From Nocardia cyriacigeorgica (GTDB lineage: Bacteria; Actinomycetota; Actinomycetes; Mycobacteriales; Mycobacteriaceae): 64,000 nt of DNA. The position numbers were made by a program, and so were the translations under genes. The stretch covers positions 1 through 64,000 of the forward strand of contig NZ_JAAGUY010000003.1 of NCBI RefSeq assembly GCF_010868145.1, written 5' to 3'. Position 1 is the stretch's first letter. Each line of letters begins with the position of its first letter. The notes beneath the pieces were generated by a model. The model was not told the DNA's origin. It saw only the letters and a list, made by a program, of their open reading frames with translations, and made no database searches. Shown here in pieces: positions 47,622 through 59,245 of this stretch.

Positions 47622-48410
47622 ATGAGCTACCTGCGCTACGTCGCGCTCGGCGACAGTCAGACCGAGGGTGTCGGCGACGATGACGACCGGGTCGGTGTGC
47701 GCGGACTGGCAGACCGGCTGGCCGAACGGCTTGCGACGATCAACCCGGACCTGCGCTACGCGAACCTCGCGGTCCGGGGCAAACTCGCCGGTCAGGTGCA
47801 CGCCGAACAGTTGGCGGCGGCACTGGCGCTGTGGCCGGACCTGGCGACCGTCGTCGCCGGTGTCAACGACGTGCTGCGACCCGGCTTCGACGTCGACGAG
47901 ATCGCCGACCACCTGGACGCCATGTTCGCGGCGCTCACCGCGCAGGGCGCGGTCGTGGCGACAGTGACCTTTCCGGACGTCGCACGCATCACCCCGCTCG
48001 CGCGCCCGATCAGCGGCCGCATCGCGGCGCTCAACGACCGCATCCGCGCGGATGCCGAGCGCCACGGTGTCGTCGTCGCCGAAACCGCCCGCCACCCTGT
48101 CGTCACCGATCCCCGTCTGTGGAGTGCGGACCGGCTCCACGCCAGCCCACTGGGCCATCAACGTATCGCCGACGCCCTCGCCCACGCCCTGCGACTCCCC
48201 GGCAGCGACGACCACTGGACCGATCCGCTGCAGCCACCAATGCCCGCCCGGAGCCCGCTCGTCACTGCGGCAGACGAACTGCAGTGGGTGGCGACGTTTC
48301 TCGGGCCGTGGCTACGCCGCCGACTGACGGGACGGTCGTCGGGTGACGGTCGCACTGCCAAACGCCCGGAGCTGCTACCGGTCGAGCTCGCCGACACCGG
48401 AGCTCCATGA
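47622..48410 (+). CDS. SGNH/GDSL hydrolase
   Basis: A 262-residue esterase or lipase of the SGNH superfamily. Block I is GDSQTEGVGDD with the catalytic Ser, the block III Asn is in VVAGVNDVLRPG, and block V is DRLHASPLGHQRIA with the Asp and His. No signal peptide is present, so it acts inside the cell. It starts 49 nt after the SnoaL-like gene and may share its transcript. Confidence 0.88.
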   Translation: MSYLRYVALGDSQTEGVGDDDDRVGVRGLADRLAERLATINPDLRYANLAVRGKLAGQVHAEQLAAALALWPDLATVVAGVNDVLRPGFDVDEIADHLDAMFAALTAQGAVVATVTFPDVARITPLARPISGRIAALNDRIRADAERHGVVVAETARHPVVTDPRLWSADRLHASPLGHQRIADALAHALRLPGSDDHWTDPLQPPMPARSPLVTAADELQWVATFLGPWLRRRLTGRSSGDGRTAKRPELLPVELADTGAP

Positions 48411-48441
48411 GCCTGCTCGCGACCCATCGGGACGGCAGATC

Positions 48442-48458
48442 CGGCCTGGTCGAGGCCG
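48442..48458. terminator. Small hairpin between convergent genes
   Basis: CGGCCT and AGGCCG arms flank a 5-nt loop between the GDSL hydrolase gene and the acyl-CoA ligase gene. Only 6 bp pair, so it is tentative. Confidence 0.3.
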
Positions 48459-48512
48459 CTGCCCGCGACAGCCCTTGAGGCAGGACCCATGCGCTATGAC
48501 AGCGAGAATCGC

Positions 48513-50135
48513 TCAATCGTCGAGCCCGAGCAGTGTCCTCGCCATCTCCCGCATCTCTGCTTTGCGCACCTTTCCGGTCACCGTCATCGGGAACTCCTCC
48601 ACGACGTGCACGTACCGCGGCACTTTGAAATGCGCCAGCTTCCCGGCGCAGAACACGCGCACGGCGTCGGCGTCGAGAGGTGCCGTGCCTTCGCGCATCC
48701 GGACCCATGCCATGAGCTCCTCGCCGTACTTCGGGTCGGGGACGCCGATGACCTGGGCGTCGAGGACATCGGGGTGGGTGTAGAGGAATTCTTCGATCTC
48801 GCGGGGGTAGATGTTCTCGCCACCGCGAATGACCATGTCCTTGATGCGGCCGGTGATGGCGAGGTAACCGGTGTCGTCCATGACACCGATGTCGCCGGTG
48901 TGCATCCAGCGGGCGGAGTCGATGGCTTCGACGCTGCGTTCGGGGTCATTCCAGTAGCCGAGCATCACCGAATAACCGCGGGTGCACAGTTCGCCGGGCT
49001 CACCGCGTGGGACGGTACGACCGGTCACCGGATCGACGATCTTGATTTCGAGATGCGGGCCGACTCGGCCGACAGTGGCGGTGCGGCGGTCGATGCTGTC
49101 GTCGCGGCGGGTTTGGGTGGAGACGGGGGAGGTTTCGGTCATCCCGTAGCAGATGGACACTTCGCTCATGCCCATCCGATCGATGACGCGTTTCATCACC
49201 TCGACCGGGCACGGTGAGCCTGCCATGATGCCGGTGCGCAGCGTGGAAAGGTTCGCATCCGATTCTTCCAGCTGAGCGAGCATGTCGATGAACATGGTGG
49301 GGACGCCGTAGAGCGAGGTGCACCTTTCCGCGGCGACGGCAGCTAGAGTGGCCGCGGGTTGGAACGACGGTGCCGGAATCACGATTGCCGCACCGTGACT
49401 CGTGGCCGCCAAGTTACCCATGACCATGCCGAAGCAGTGATAGAACGGCACAGGAACGCAGATCCGGTCCTGCTCGGTGTAACCACACAATTCCCCGACG
49501 AAATAGCCGTTGTTGAGGATGTTGTGGTGGCTGAGCGTGGCGCCCTTCGGGAAACCCGTTGTCCCGGAGGTGTACTGGATATTGATCGGATCGTCCATGG
49601 ACAACTCCGCTGCACATGCCGCCAGCAATTCCTGGTCGGCGGCGGTGCGAGCGAGCTCATCCCATTCCGCGGTACCGAGAACCAGCACCTGTTCCAGGCC
49701 TGAGCAATTCGGTCGCACCTGCTCGATGATCGCCACATAGTTCGAGGATTTGAATTCCGGCGCCGAGACCAGCATCCGCACGCCCGCCTGCCCGAGCACG
49801 TACTCCAATTCGCTGGTGCGGTAGGCGGGATTGATATTGACCAGGATCGCGCCGATCTTCGCGGTCGCGTACTGGACGAGGAACCATTCGGGGCAGTTCG
49901 GCGCCCATATCCCGACCCGATCGCCCGCGACGATGCCACGCGCGGCGAGGCCGGTGGCGAGGGAGTCGACGGCGCCACGGAGTTCACGGTAGGTCCAGCG
50001 ACGTCCGGAGGGGTAGTCCACCAGGGCTTCCCGGTCGCCGAACGCGGCGGCGGTCCGGTCCAGATTGGCGCCGATGGTGTCGCCGAGTAGGGGAGTGTCC
50101 GAGATTCCAGAGGTATAGCTCGGCAGTGCATTCAT
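48513..50135 (-). CDS. AMP-binding acyl-CoA ligase (FadD-type)
   Basis: A 540-residue ANL-superfamily enzyme that activates a carboxylic acid with ATP and joins it to CoA. Motifs are YTSGTTGFPKGATLSH (phosphate loop), ICYGMTETSPV, WMHTGDIGVMD, and the hinge and lysine region GRIKDMVIRGGENIYPREIE and TVTGKVRKAEM. ATG 50135 has AGGAGGT at ideal spacing and overlaps the stop of the upstream ligase (TGATG), so the two enzymes are made together. The substrate is not evident. Confidence 0.93.
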   Translation of the reverse strand: MNALPSYTSGISDTPLLGDTIGANLDRTAAAFGDREALVDYPSGRRWTYRELRGAVDSLATGLAARGIVAGDRVGIWAPNCPEWFLVQYATAKIGAILVNINPAYRTSELEYVLGQAGVRMLVSAPEFKSSNYVAIIEQVRPNCSGLEQVLVLGTAEWDELARTAADQELLAACAAELSMDDPINIQYTSGTTGFPKGATLSHHNILNNGYFVGELCGYTEQDRICVPVPFYHCFGMVMGNLAATSHGAAIVIPAPSFQPAATLAAVAAERCTSLYGVPTMFIDMLAQLEESDANLSTLRTGIMAGSPCPVEVMKRVIDRMGMSEVSICYGMTETSPVSTQTRRDDSIDRRTATVGRVGPHLEIKIVDPVTGRTVPRGEPGELCTRGYSVMLGYWNDPERSVEAIDSARWMHTGDIGVMDDTGYLAITGRIKDMVIRGGENIYPREIEEFLYTHPDVLDAQVIGVPDPKYGEELMAWVRMREGTAPLDADAVRVFCAGKLAHFKVPRYVHVVEEFPMTVTGKVRKAEMREMARTLLGLDD

Positions 50136-51757
50136 CACCGGACCTCCTGCTGCCGCAGCAGGAACCGCTGCACCTTACCGCTTGGCGTCTTGGGCAGGCT
50201 CGGCACGAAACGCACTCGACGCGGATAGGCGTGCGCGGCGAACTTCTTCTTCACCAGTGTCTGTAGCTCGGCTTCCAGTTCCTCGCTGCCGGTGACGCCC
50301 TCGCGCACCACGACGAACGCTTCGAGGACCTCGCCGCGCAATTCGTCGGGCATCCCGACGACGGCCGCTTCGGTGACGTCCTCGTGCAGCACCAGCACGC
50401 TCTCCACCTCGAACGGGCCGATCCGGTAGCCGGCCATGATGATGACATCGTCGTCACGGGCGGAGAAGTGGAAGAACCCATCGGCGTCCCGCGAACCCGC
50501 GTCGCCGGTCAGGTACCAGCGTCCGTCGGGGGTGTAGCGCTGCGTGGTCCGTTCGGGTGCGTCGAGGTAGCCGAGGAACCACAGCAGCGGGCTGCGCTCG
50601 GTGTCGATGGCAATGCGGCCCAACTCGCCGGTCGGCGCTTCGGTATCGGCGTCATCGGCGAGCACGGCGCAGGCCCAACCGGGCAGCGACCGGCCCATCG
50701 AGCCCGCGGGCGCCGCGATGTTCAGCTCGTCGTGCCAGGCATTGCAGATCACCATGCCGTGTTCGGTCTGACCGTAGTGGTCGCGCACGGCCACGCCGAG
50801 GGTATCCGCGGACCAGGCCACGACCTCGGGCGTCAGCGGCTCACCCGCCGACGACGCCCGGCGCAACCGCACCTCGGGCACCGTCGAGGTGTCGGCCCGC
50901 AGGGCTCGATACACGGTGGGCGCGGCAGCGAAATTGGTGACGCCGAACTTCTGCATCACCTGCCAGGTCAGCCCGGCGGAGAAACCGGCATGCAGCAGCA
51001 GGCTCCGGATACCGCCGGCCATCGGCCCGAGGATCGCGTAGTAGAGGCCGTACGCCCAGCCGGGGTCGGCGGCATTCCAGAACACATCGTCCGGGCGGAC
51101 GTCCAGCGCGAACTCCTGGTAGGCCTGGAACGAGGCGAGCGCGCGCACCGGGATGGGCACACCCTTGGGGGTGCCGGTCGTTCCGCTGGTGAACAGCTGG
51201 ACCAGCAGGCCGTCGCCGCCGACCGCGACCGCGGGCCGGCCCGGCGCGTCGGTCATCAGGAGGTCGTTCATCCGCAGCGCATCGGTCGCCGGACCGTCGC
51301 CGGTGACGATGGTGCGCCACGGCGGATCAGCGGGGATATCGTCGCCGGGAGCAAGTTTGCCCGCCTGATCCGGATCGACGACCACGATCGAGGCATCGCT
51401 GGCCGCCAGCCGGAACGCGATCGCGGGCGGTGCGAACGCGGTGAACAGCGGCACATGGACCGCGCCGCGCCGCCAGATACCGAGCAGCGCCACCACCAGG
51501 TCCTCGGACTTGGCCATCAGTGTGGCGACCCGGTCACCGGGCTCGACGCCGAGTCCCGCCAGTGCCGCCGCGAAGCGCTCGGACTTCGCACGCAGTTCGC
51601 CGTAGGTCAGGTCGGTGGACGACAGATCGCTGTCGATGACGGTGAACGCGACCGCGTCGGCCGGATGCCGGTCACACAGCAGCTCGGCCGCGCTCGCATC
51701 GGCACGGTCGTAAGACTCCAGTAGCTCGCGCACCCGCGCGTTCGGGTCCATCCCCAT
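50135..51757 (-). CDS. AMP-binding acyl-CoA synthetase (MACS-like)
   Basis: A 540-residue acyl-CoA synthetase, closer to the acetyl/medium-chain type (FNAADPGWAYG-like sequence NAADPGWAYGLYY, DHYGQTEHGM, RYLTGD-like RWYLTGDAGSRD, and SARDDDVIIMAGYRIGPFEVE). The phosphate loop is LFTSGTTGTPKGVP and the C-terminal catalytic lysine lies in KTPSGKVQR. GAGGAGAGG precedes the ATG. It is the first gene of a two-ligase operon, divergent from a LuxR regulator. Confidence 0.93.
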   Translation of the reverse strand: MGMDPNARVRELLESYDRADASAAELLCDRHPADAVAFTVIDSDLSSTDLTYGELRAKSERFAAALAGLGVEPGDRVATLMAKSEDLVVALLGIWRRGAVHVPLFTAFAPPAIAFRLAASDASIVVVDPDQAGKLAPGDDIPADPPWRTIVTGDGPATDALRMNDLLMTDAPGRPAVAVGGDGLLVQLFTSGTTGTPKGVPIPVRALASFQAYQEFALDVRPDDVFWNAADPGWAYGLYYAILGPMAGGIRSLLLHAGFSAGLTWQVMQKFGVTNFAAAPTVYRALRADTSTVPEVRLRRASSAGEPLTPEVVAWSADTLGVAVRDHYGQTEHGMVICNAWHDELNIAAPAGSMGRSLPGWACAVLADDADTEAPTGELGRIAIDTERSPLLWFLGYLDAPERTTQRYTPDGRWYLTGDAGSRDADGFFHFSARDDDVIIMAGYRIGPFEVESVLVLHEDVTEAAVVGMPDELRGEVLEAFVVVREGVTGSEELEAELQTLVKKKFAAHAYPRRVRFVPSLPKTPSGKVQRFLLRQQEVR

Positions 51758-51774
51758 CTCGCCTCTCCTCGGTC

Positions 51775-51788
51775 GTGATCCAGCTCAC
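51775..51788. promoter_or_regulatory. CRP-like site upstream of the ligase operon
   Basis: GTGATCCAGCTCAC has the GTGA-N6-TCAC core of CRP-family sites and lies 18 nt before the start of the first ligase. Confidence 0.45.
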
Positions 51789-51830
51789 CAGCTGTTGCCA
51801 TAGGATGTAGGTCACACCTGGTTCGGCACT

Positions 51831-51846
51831 ACCCCCGAAAAGGGGT
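51831..51846. promoter_or_regulatory. Inverted repeat before the LuxR gene
   Basis: ACCCC and GGGGT arms around CGAAAA lie 8 nt upstream of the LuxR ATG, in the divergent promoter region. It may be the regulator's own site; AGGGG also serves as a ribosome site. Confidence 0.45.
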
Positions 51847-51854
51847 GACACTCC

Positions 51855-52709
51855 ATGACCAACCCGTCACCGCTGCTCCGCCCGCGCGACGGCGACGCCG
51901 TGCGCGCCGAGATCCGCCGCGTCGCGGGCACGACCGGGGTTCCGGTGCTGTTCGGCGGCGAGGTGCACACCGATACGTTGCTGCTGACCGAGTTCTTCGG
52001 GGTCCGGACCAACGGGTTGCGTGGGCTGTCGGTCCTGCGCACGTCGGGGCTGGGTGGCCAGGTGATGGATTCCGGCCGTCCGGGCCTGGTCTCCGACTAC
52101 CGCAACGCGCCGACGATCACCCATCACTACGACGGTCCCGTCGTCGGTGAGGGCATCCGTTCGGTCGTCGCGGTACCGGTCGTGGTCGACGACGCTCCGC
52201 GCGCAGTGCTGTACGCGGCCACGCGCGGCACCGGCGCGGTCGGCGACCGCACCGCGGACGCGCTGCTGCAAGCCGGACACCGGCTCGCCACCGAGATCGC
52301 CATTCGCGACGAGGTGGATCGGCGCCTTCGCCTGTTGGAGGCCGTCTCGCCGCCGCCCGCGACCGCGGGCGTTGTGGTCGAGGAACTGCGTGACATTCAT
52401 GCCGAGCTGCGCGATATCGCACATTCGACGGCCGACGAGAAGCTCAGAGATCGGTTGCATACCGTGGGTGCGCGGCTGACAAGGGCGCTGTCCGGCGCGC
52501 CAGCGGCCGATGCCCCGCGACTGTCGCGTCGCGAGCTCGACGTGCTGGTCCAGGTGGCGCTCGGCTGTTCCAATCACGAGGTCGCCCAACGCCTCAGCGT
52601 CGGCGCTGAGACCGTCAAGAGCTATCTGCGCAGCGCGATGAACAAGCTCGACGCCCATTCCAGGCACGAGGCCGTCGTCACCGCCCGCCGACTCGGTCTG
52701 ATCCCCTGA
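51855..52709 (+). CDS. GAF domain LuxR-type transcriptional regulator
   Basis: A 284-residue regulator with an N-terminal GAF-like sensor domain (about 10-160, LLTEFFGVRTNGLRGLSVL through RSVVAVPVVVDDAPRAVLYAAT in pieces), a linker helix, and a C-terminal LuxR helix-turn-helix (about 215-280, LSRRELDVLVQVALGCSNHE then VAQRLSVGAETVKSYLRSAM). It is divergent from the acyl-CoA ligase operon and is the obvious candidate to control it in response to a small acid or its CoA ester. Confidence 0.88.
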   Translation: MTNPSPLLRPRDGDAVRAEIRRVAGTTGVPVLFGGEVHTDTLLLTEFFGVRTNGLRGLSVLRTSGLGGQVMDSGRPGLVSDYRNAPTITHHYDGPVVGEGIRSVVAVPVVVDDAPRAVLYAATRGTGAVGDRTADALLQAGHRLATEIAIRDEVDRRLRLLEAVSPPPATAGVVVEELRDIHAELRDIAHSTADEKLRDRLHTVGARLTRALSGAPAADAPRLSRRELDVLVQVALGCSNHEVAQRLSVGAETVKSYLRSAMNKLDAHSRHEAVVTARRLGLIP

Positions 52710-52775
52710 GCCCGCGTCGATTTCGCTGTTCCCGCCCCGTGCGGCCCGATGTCGAACCGTGCTCGGTCACGCCTC

Positions 52776-52781
52776 TATACT
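52776..52781 (+). promoter_or_regulatory. -10 element of a likely leaderless VOC gene promoter
   Basis: TATACT ends exactly 7 nt before the GTG start of the VOC gene; no ribosome site is present. Confidence 0.55.
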
Positions 52782-52788
52782 CACCGCC

Positions 52789-53160
52789 GTGCCGCAGTTG
52801 CGAGTAGTCGGGCTGTCCCTCGACAGTGCCGACCCCGAATCTCTTGCCCAGTTCTACCTGGATCTGCTCGGCGGAAAGACGCTGTGGCGCAAGGAAAGCA
52901 GTGTGGGGGTGCGCATCTCGTCGGGGTTGGCGCTGGTCGCCCACCGCGTCGCCGACCACCAACGGCCGACCTGGCCCGGGTCCTCGATCGTGCACCTCGA
53001 TCTGGCGGCTGACGACGACCGTGACCTCGACGAATGTGTCGACCGCGCCGTCGAATTGGGCGCCACCGTGGCGCCGATGCAGCCGGGTGATCGGTGGCGC
53101 GTCCTGCTCGACCCATCAGGCCACCCGTTCTGCATCACCACGGTGACACCTCCGGAATAG
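52789..53160 (+). CDS. VOC family (glyoxalase/bleomycin resistance-like) protein
   Basis: A 123-residue protein of the vicinal oxygen chelate fold, with two beta-alpha-beta-beta-beta units: PQLRVVGLSLDSADPESLAQ and, in the second half, IVHLDLAADD and WRVLLDPSGHPFCITTV. The ligands could include His and Glu residues, but the enzyme type cannot be told. GTG 52789 is preferred over 52759 because a TATACT -10 lies 7 nt upstream. Confidence 0.82.
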   Translation: MPQLRVVGLSLDSADPESLAQFYLDLLGGKTLWRKESSVGVRISSGLALVAHRVADHQRPTWPGSSIVHLDLAADDDRDLDECVDRAVELGATVAPMQPGDRWRVLLDPSGHPFCITTVTPPE

Positions 53161-53367
53161 ATAGCGTCACAACAGCACTCGTCGTCTACCGCCTTGAACC
53201 GCACTCGTCATCGGGGGGCCGGAGGTATTCCCTGGGTTGGGCAAGGCTGTGGTGTCGGTTGGTTCCCGATGTGGCAGGGTGTCCGTGCGTGTGACGAGGG
53301 GCGTCAGGAGTGGCGAGGTCAACCAGGATGTCGGCTCGCTCATAGGTTTTCGAGATGGAGCATCTGA

Positions 53368-53865
53368 ATGAGCTACCCTACCGAACCCGAACCGGAGATC
53401 CCTTGGCTTGCCGCAGGGGTGTCGATCGCAGCGCCCCTTGTCGGCGGGATGTTCGGCCCCATCGGAGGCGCGATCGGCGGATTGATCGGCGGGGCAACGC
53501 ACGGGTGGGTCATGAACAAGATAGATGGAAAGTCCGATACGGGTGCGCTTCTCACTCACGCGGCCCTGGGCGCGATCGGCGGAGGTCTGGGTGGTTGGCT
53601 GGGGCGCGGGCTTGTGCGCGATGCCAAATGGAAACTGTACGGGAGAGCTAACGATGTCGCCCGTAAGTTCGGTGGTGATCCAGACAAAATTGCCAAGGAC
53701 CTGATCAAGAGTGGACTCGGCCCCACGAAATTTGACGAAGTGTTGAGGCAATCAACCATGACTGGTGTCGGTTACACGATCACACAGGGGGGTTGGACGG
53801 TGGGGCGGGTAGCGTATCGAGACAACCTCATCGGTCTACCCGTAGTGAGCATCGGCCGGGGATGA
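53368..53865 (+). CDS. Glycine-zipper membrane protein, unknown function
   Basis: A 165-residue protein that I do not recognise by name. Two hydrophobic glycine-zipper stretches (about 14-45, FGPIGGAIGGLIGGATHG; and 64-83, AALGAIGGGLGGWLGRGL) could insert in membranes or pack as a pore; a 45-residue charged helical part (FGGDPDKIAKDLIKSGLGPT) follows. Its base composition and codon choice are more AT rich than its neighbours, a sign of transfer. It lies 9 nt upstream of the next gene, with which it seems to form a unit. Confidence 0.72.
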   Translation: MSYPTEPEPEIPWLAAGVSIAAPLVGGMFGPIGGAIGGLIGGATHGWVMNKIDGKSDTGALLTHAALGAIGGGLGGWLGRGLVRDAKWKLYGRANDVARKFGGDPDKIAKDLIKSGLGPTKFDEVLRQSTMTGVGYTITQGGWTVGRVAYRDNLIGLPVVSIGRG

Positions 53866-53874
53866 TGGTGACGG

Positions 53875-55542
53875 ATGGCCGATATGCCCGAGGTCATGAT
53901 GCCGGACCAGAACTCGCCCGGCTACCCGGCCGAGTTCAGATTCTCCTCGGCCGTGGAGGCCTACTATCGCCGCATCCCGCACACATTCCGCAGCAACTGG
54001 GATTCCTATGGGTCGGGGACCGCGGCCGACGTTCCGCGGCCGCCAACGGTCTCCGACGTGGAAGAACCGGCACGAGCACGTCTGCCGAGCTACGAGAGGC
54101 TGGCGGCTCAGCTCGGCCGCAGATATATAGACCTCGAGGAGTTGGATCGGCAGCTCGCCGTCCAGGTCGGCGAGGTCAGAGTTGCCTTACAGAATGATCG
54201 ACAGGATCTCGAATCCATCATTCATCGGATAAACGCTGACGCGAGGAAAATTCCCATTGGTCAGACCAAGGGGGACCAGGTTCTCGGCTACCTCGATGCC
54301 GGGCTGGGTCGTTTGGACGAGATCATTCAGAGTACGACGAAATCCCAGCACAATTCGGCCGATATGTTCGTCGACCTGGCGCGGGAAGCGGCGGAACTGA
54401 TGCTGCCGCCGAAACCGCCCGCGGCTCCGTCGGACGCTGCCGCGAACGATCACTTACCGTCGGGGCCCACCAGCCGGTCGAGGGATATGGGCGCACCGAG
54501 GCTCGCCGAGAGGAACGCACCGGCGAGCGGCGTGAACCAGGATCTGATTCCGCACGATGAGCGAGCCCCGTTCGATGATCGCCGGAATGACCTGCCCGAA
54601 AGCACGCCGGCCACGCCACCGACCGGCGAGCACGCTGTGGTGCCGACGATGGAAACGGTTCGACCGCAGGTCGACTCGCACGCTTCGGGTTCGCAGCCGC
54701 AGAACTCGCGGACGGGGCCGGCCGTGCATACCGCGGCCCGATCCAGCGGTCATCCCTGGATATCGGATAGTCACAGCGGTCCAAGGGAAGGTGCGGCATC
54801 CCCCCGTGACGAATCACGGACATCGTCGAGGACAGCCGAGACCGGCGGTCACTTCACGCCATGGAACCCGGTGGGCGGACCCTCGCCTCGAACCGATGAT
54901 ATCGGGCCCATTGGAGACCATTCTGTCGTCGGCGCGCCCGGCAGTTCGCACAACTCGAAGGCGGAAGGGACTGTCGGGTACACGATTCCCGACGGCCGAA
55001 CGGTGGAAGTGCCCGCCACGGTCGCCCACCTACTCGATTCTGCGTTCGGTATAGGGCCGAGCAGCGGTACCCGACCCGTGTCCGCCAGGCGCCGCGCCAC
55101 GGCATCGGTAGGGGCTCCCGCCGAAATCCAGCGCGCGACAGATGCGGTCGTGACCGGCGATATCGCACTATGGACTCGGCGTACGGCCGTCGTAGTCGTC
55201 TTCGGTTCCGGCAGCACGCGCACACTCGAAGTGGTCGTGGACGGTGAGCTGAGACCGTTCGCTGCGCAGATGCGTTACGAGCAAGACGAATTCGGCCCGT
55301 TCATCGGATTTCGCAACCCGGGCAGTGCCGAGCTTGCTCTACCTTTCGGTGGTCGGGACAGCGAGCCGGAGCGTGGCGACCCGGATGTGCATGATTCCCG
55401 CACTCACCGAGACCGGGCATACGCACCGACGGCCGCGACGGCTCCGCAGGTCGAGGTCCGCGATCAGACTGATGCTGACGAGGAAGACACCCAGAAGGGG
55501 CAGGGCAACGACGGTGGCACAGCGATGGCGGTTGCCGGCTGA
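53875..55542 (+). CDS. Large unknown protein with DUF4226-like helical region
   Basis: A 555-residue protein in three parts. Residues about 68-180 form a helical region (YERLAAQLGRRYIDLEELDR, then QVLGYLDAGLGRLDEIIQST) resembling DUF4226 proteins of mycobacteria, many of which are tied to type VII secretion. Residues 185-375 are a disordered Ser/Pro/Arg-rich linker. Residues about 415-500 are a small beta-rich domain (VTGDIALWTRRTAVVVVFGS, LEVVVDGELRPFAAQM). There is no signal peptide. The DUF4226 link is from pattern memory only and is moderate. Confidence 0.6.
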   Translation: MADMPEVMMPDQNSPGYPAEFRFSSAVEAYYRRIPHTFRSNWDSYGSGTAADVPRPPTVSDVEEPARARLPSYERLAAQLGRRYIDLEELDRQLAVQVGEVRVALQNDRQDLESIIHRINADARKIPIGQTKGDQVLGYLDAGLGRLDEIIQSTTKSQHNSADMFVDLAREAAELMLPPKPPAAPSDAAANDHLPSGPTSRSRDMGAPRLAERNAPASGVNQDLIPHDERAPFDDRRNDLPESTPATPPTGEHAVVPTMETVRPQVDSHASGSQPQNSRTGPAVHTAARSSGHPWISDSHSGPREGAASPRDESRTSSRTAETGGHFTPWNPVGGPSPRTDDIGPIGDHSVVGAPGSSHNSKAEGTVGYTIPDGRTVEVPATVAHLLDSAFGIGPSSGTRPVSARRRATASVGAPAEIQRATDAVVTGDIALWTRRTAVVVVFGSGSTRTLEVVVDGELRPFAAQMRYEQDEFGPFIGFRNPGSAELALPFGGRDSEPERGDPDVHDSRTHRDRAYAPTAATAPQVEVRDQTDADEEDTQKGQGNDGGTAMAVAG

Positions 55543-55683
55543 ACGGATGTACTGGGGTCCGCAGTGCTGCGAAGGTGGCGGCGGCGGTTCCCGACATCGA
55601 TGACCTGGTCGCGGCGCCGCGGTCTCGGTGAAGCGGTCATCGCCGGCTGCACCGGGTGCCGGTCACCTGTCACCCGTCGACGG

Positions 55684-55689
55684 TAGTGT
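55684..55689 (+). promoter_or_regulatory. -10 element of a likely leaderless tex promoter
   Basis: TAGTGT ends exactly 7 nt before the GTG chosen as the tex start, with no ribosome site. Confidence 0.55.
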
Positions 55690-55696
55690 GCGGGTC

Positions 55697-58162
<2,466 letters not shown>

Positions 58163-58189
58163 TCACCGAGTTCGGGAGCGGGGGCAGGC

Positions 58190-59059
58190 ATGCGGCGGTG
58201 GATCGACGACGATGTGATCGCGCAGGGCAGGCTCCCGCTGCTGTGCTTCCTGCTCGGCTTCATCCTCGGCTTCCTGGTGATCCGGGTCAGCGTCCGGCTG
58301 ATCCGGGCCAAGGTGCGCTGGTGGCCGGGCAATGTGCGCGCCGGTGACACCCACATCCACCACATGGTGTTCGGGGTGATCCTGGTACTGCTGTGCGGTA
58401 TCGGGATGATCAGCACCTTCGACGACGGCAGTGACGCCACCGGAGCGCTGCTCGCCGCGGGATTCGGCATCGGGGCGGCGCTGGTACTCGACGAGTTCGC
58501 GCTGATCTATTACCTACGCGATGTGTACTGGGAAGAGCAGGGGCGCACCTCGGTCGACGCGGTCTTCGTCGCGCTGGCTGTCACCGGGTTACTTCTGCTC
58601 GGCCTGCACCCGCTGTGGATGCTCGACATCAACGATTTCCGCCACGATCCGAGCCTCCCGGCGCGGGTGCTGGTCGTCGTGTTCGCGGTGGTGAACCTGA
58701 TCCTCGCTGCCATTGTGATCGCCAAAGGCAAAATCTGGACCGGGCTGTTCGGTATGTTCTTCCTGCCGCTGCTCGTCGTCGGTGCGCTGCGGCTGAGCAG
58801 GCCGGGCGCGCCGTGGGCCCGCTGGCGCTACGGAGACAACCGCAGGCTGATGTACCGCGCGATCGTCCGCGAGCGGCGCTACCGGCGTCCGGTGATCCGC
58901 GCCAAGATCTTCGTCCAGGACCTGGTGGCAGGCAAACCCGATGTCGACCACGTGCGATCGGCCGCCGAAGCCGAACTGCAACGCACAGTCGTCCCCGCAC
59001 CCCCGGCTCCACACCGCCACCATCCACTCTGGTCGCACGACCACGGTGCGTCGAGCTGA
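58190..59059 (+). CDS. Multi-span membrane protein, unknown function
   Basis: A 289-residue integral membrane protein with about six helices. A motif THIHHMVFGVILVLL near residue 58 places three histidines at the membrane edge, suggesting metal or proton chemistry. The C-terminal 80 residues are basic and cytoplasmic, ending in a His/Pro cluster. GGGAGCGGGGG precedes the ATG. It sits between tex and rplS, where M. tuberculosis has lppW; I do not recognise it further. Confidence 0.75.
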   Translation: MRRWIDDDVIAQGRLPLLCFLLGFILGFLVIRVSVRLIRAKVRWWPGNVRAGDTHIHHMVFGVILVLLCGIGMISTFDDGSDATGALLAAGFGIGAALVLDEFALIYYLRDVYWEEQGRTSVDAVFVALAVTGLLLLGLHPLWMLDINDFRHDPSLPARVLVVVFAVVNLILAAIVIAKGKIWTGLFGMFFLPLLVVGALRLSRPGAPWARWRYGDNRRLMYRAIVRERRYRRPVIRAKIFVQDLVAGKPDVDHVRSAAEAELQRTVVPAPPAPHRHHPLWSHDHGASS

Positions 59060-59097
59060 GCGGGGGCGGTACCGTCGATAGCGGCCAGAGGCGAAGG

Positions 59098-59133
59098 CCG
59101 ATTTCCGGCTGGACGCTCCCATCTGGCACAATG
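59098..59133 (+). promoter_or_regulatory. rplS promoter, matching the rpsP promoter
   Basis: CCGATTTCCGGC (59098-59109) and TCTGGCACAATG (59122-59133) have the same sequence and spacing as at rpsP. CACAAT is the likely -10, leaving a leader of about 107 nt. Confidence 0.65.
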
Positions 59134-59245
59134 CACAGGTTGCCCTGGGTGATATCGGCCCCGGCGCACCCCTTATTCGGAGCATGAACCGGTAGAGCAC
59201 GTGCCGCCAGGTTCCTCTGTTCGCGCGAACTCCAGAAGGATGAAC

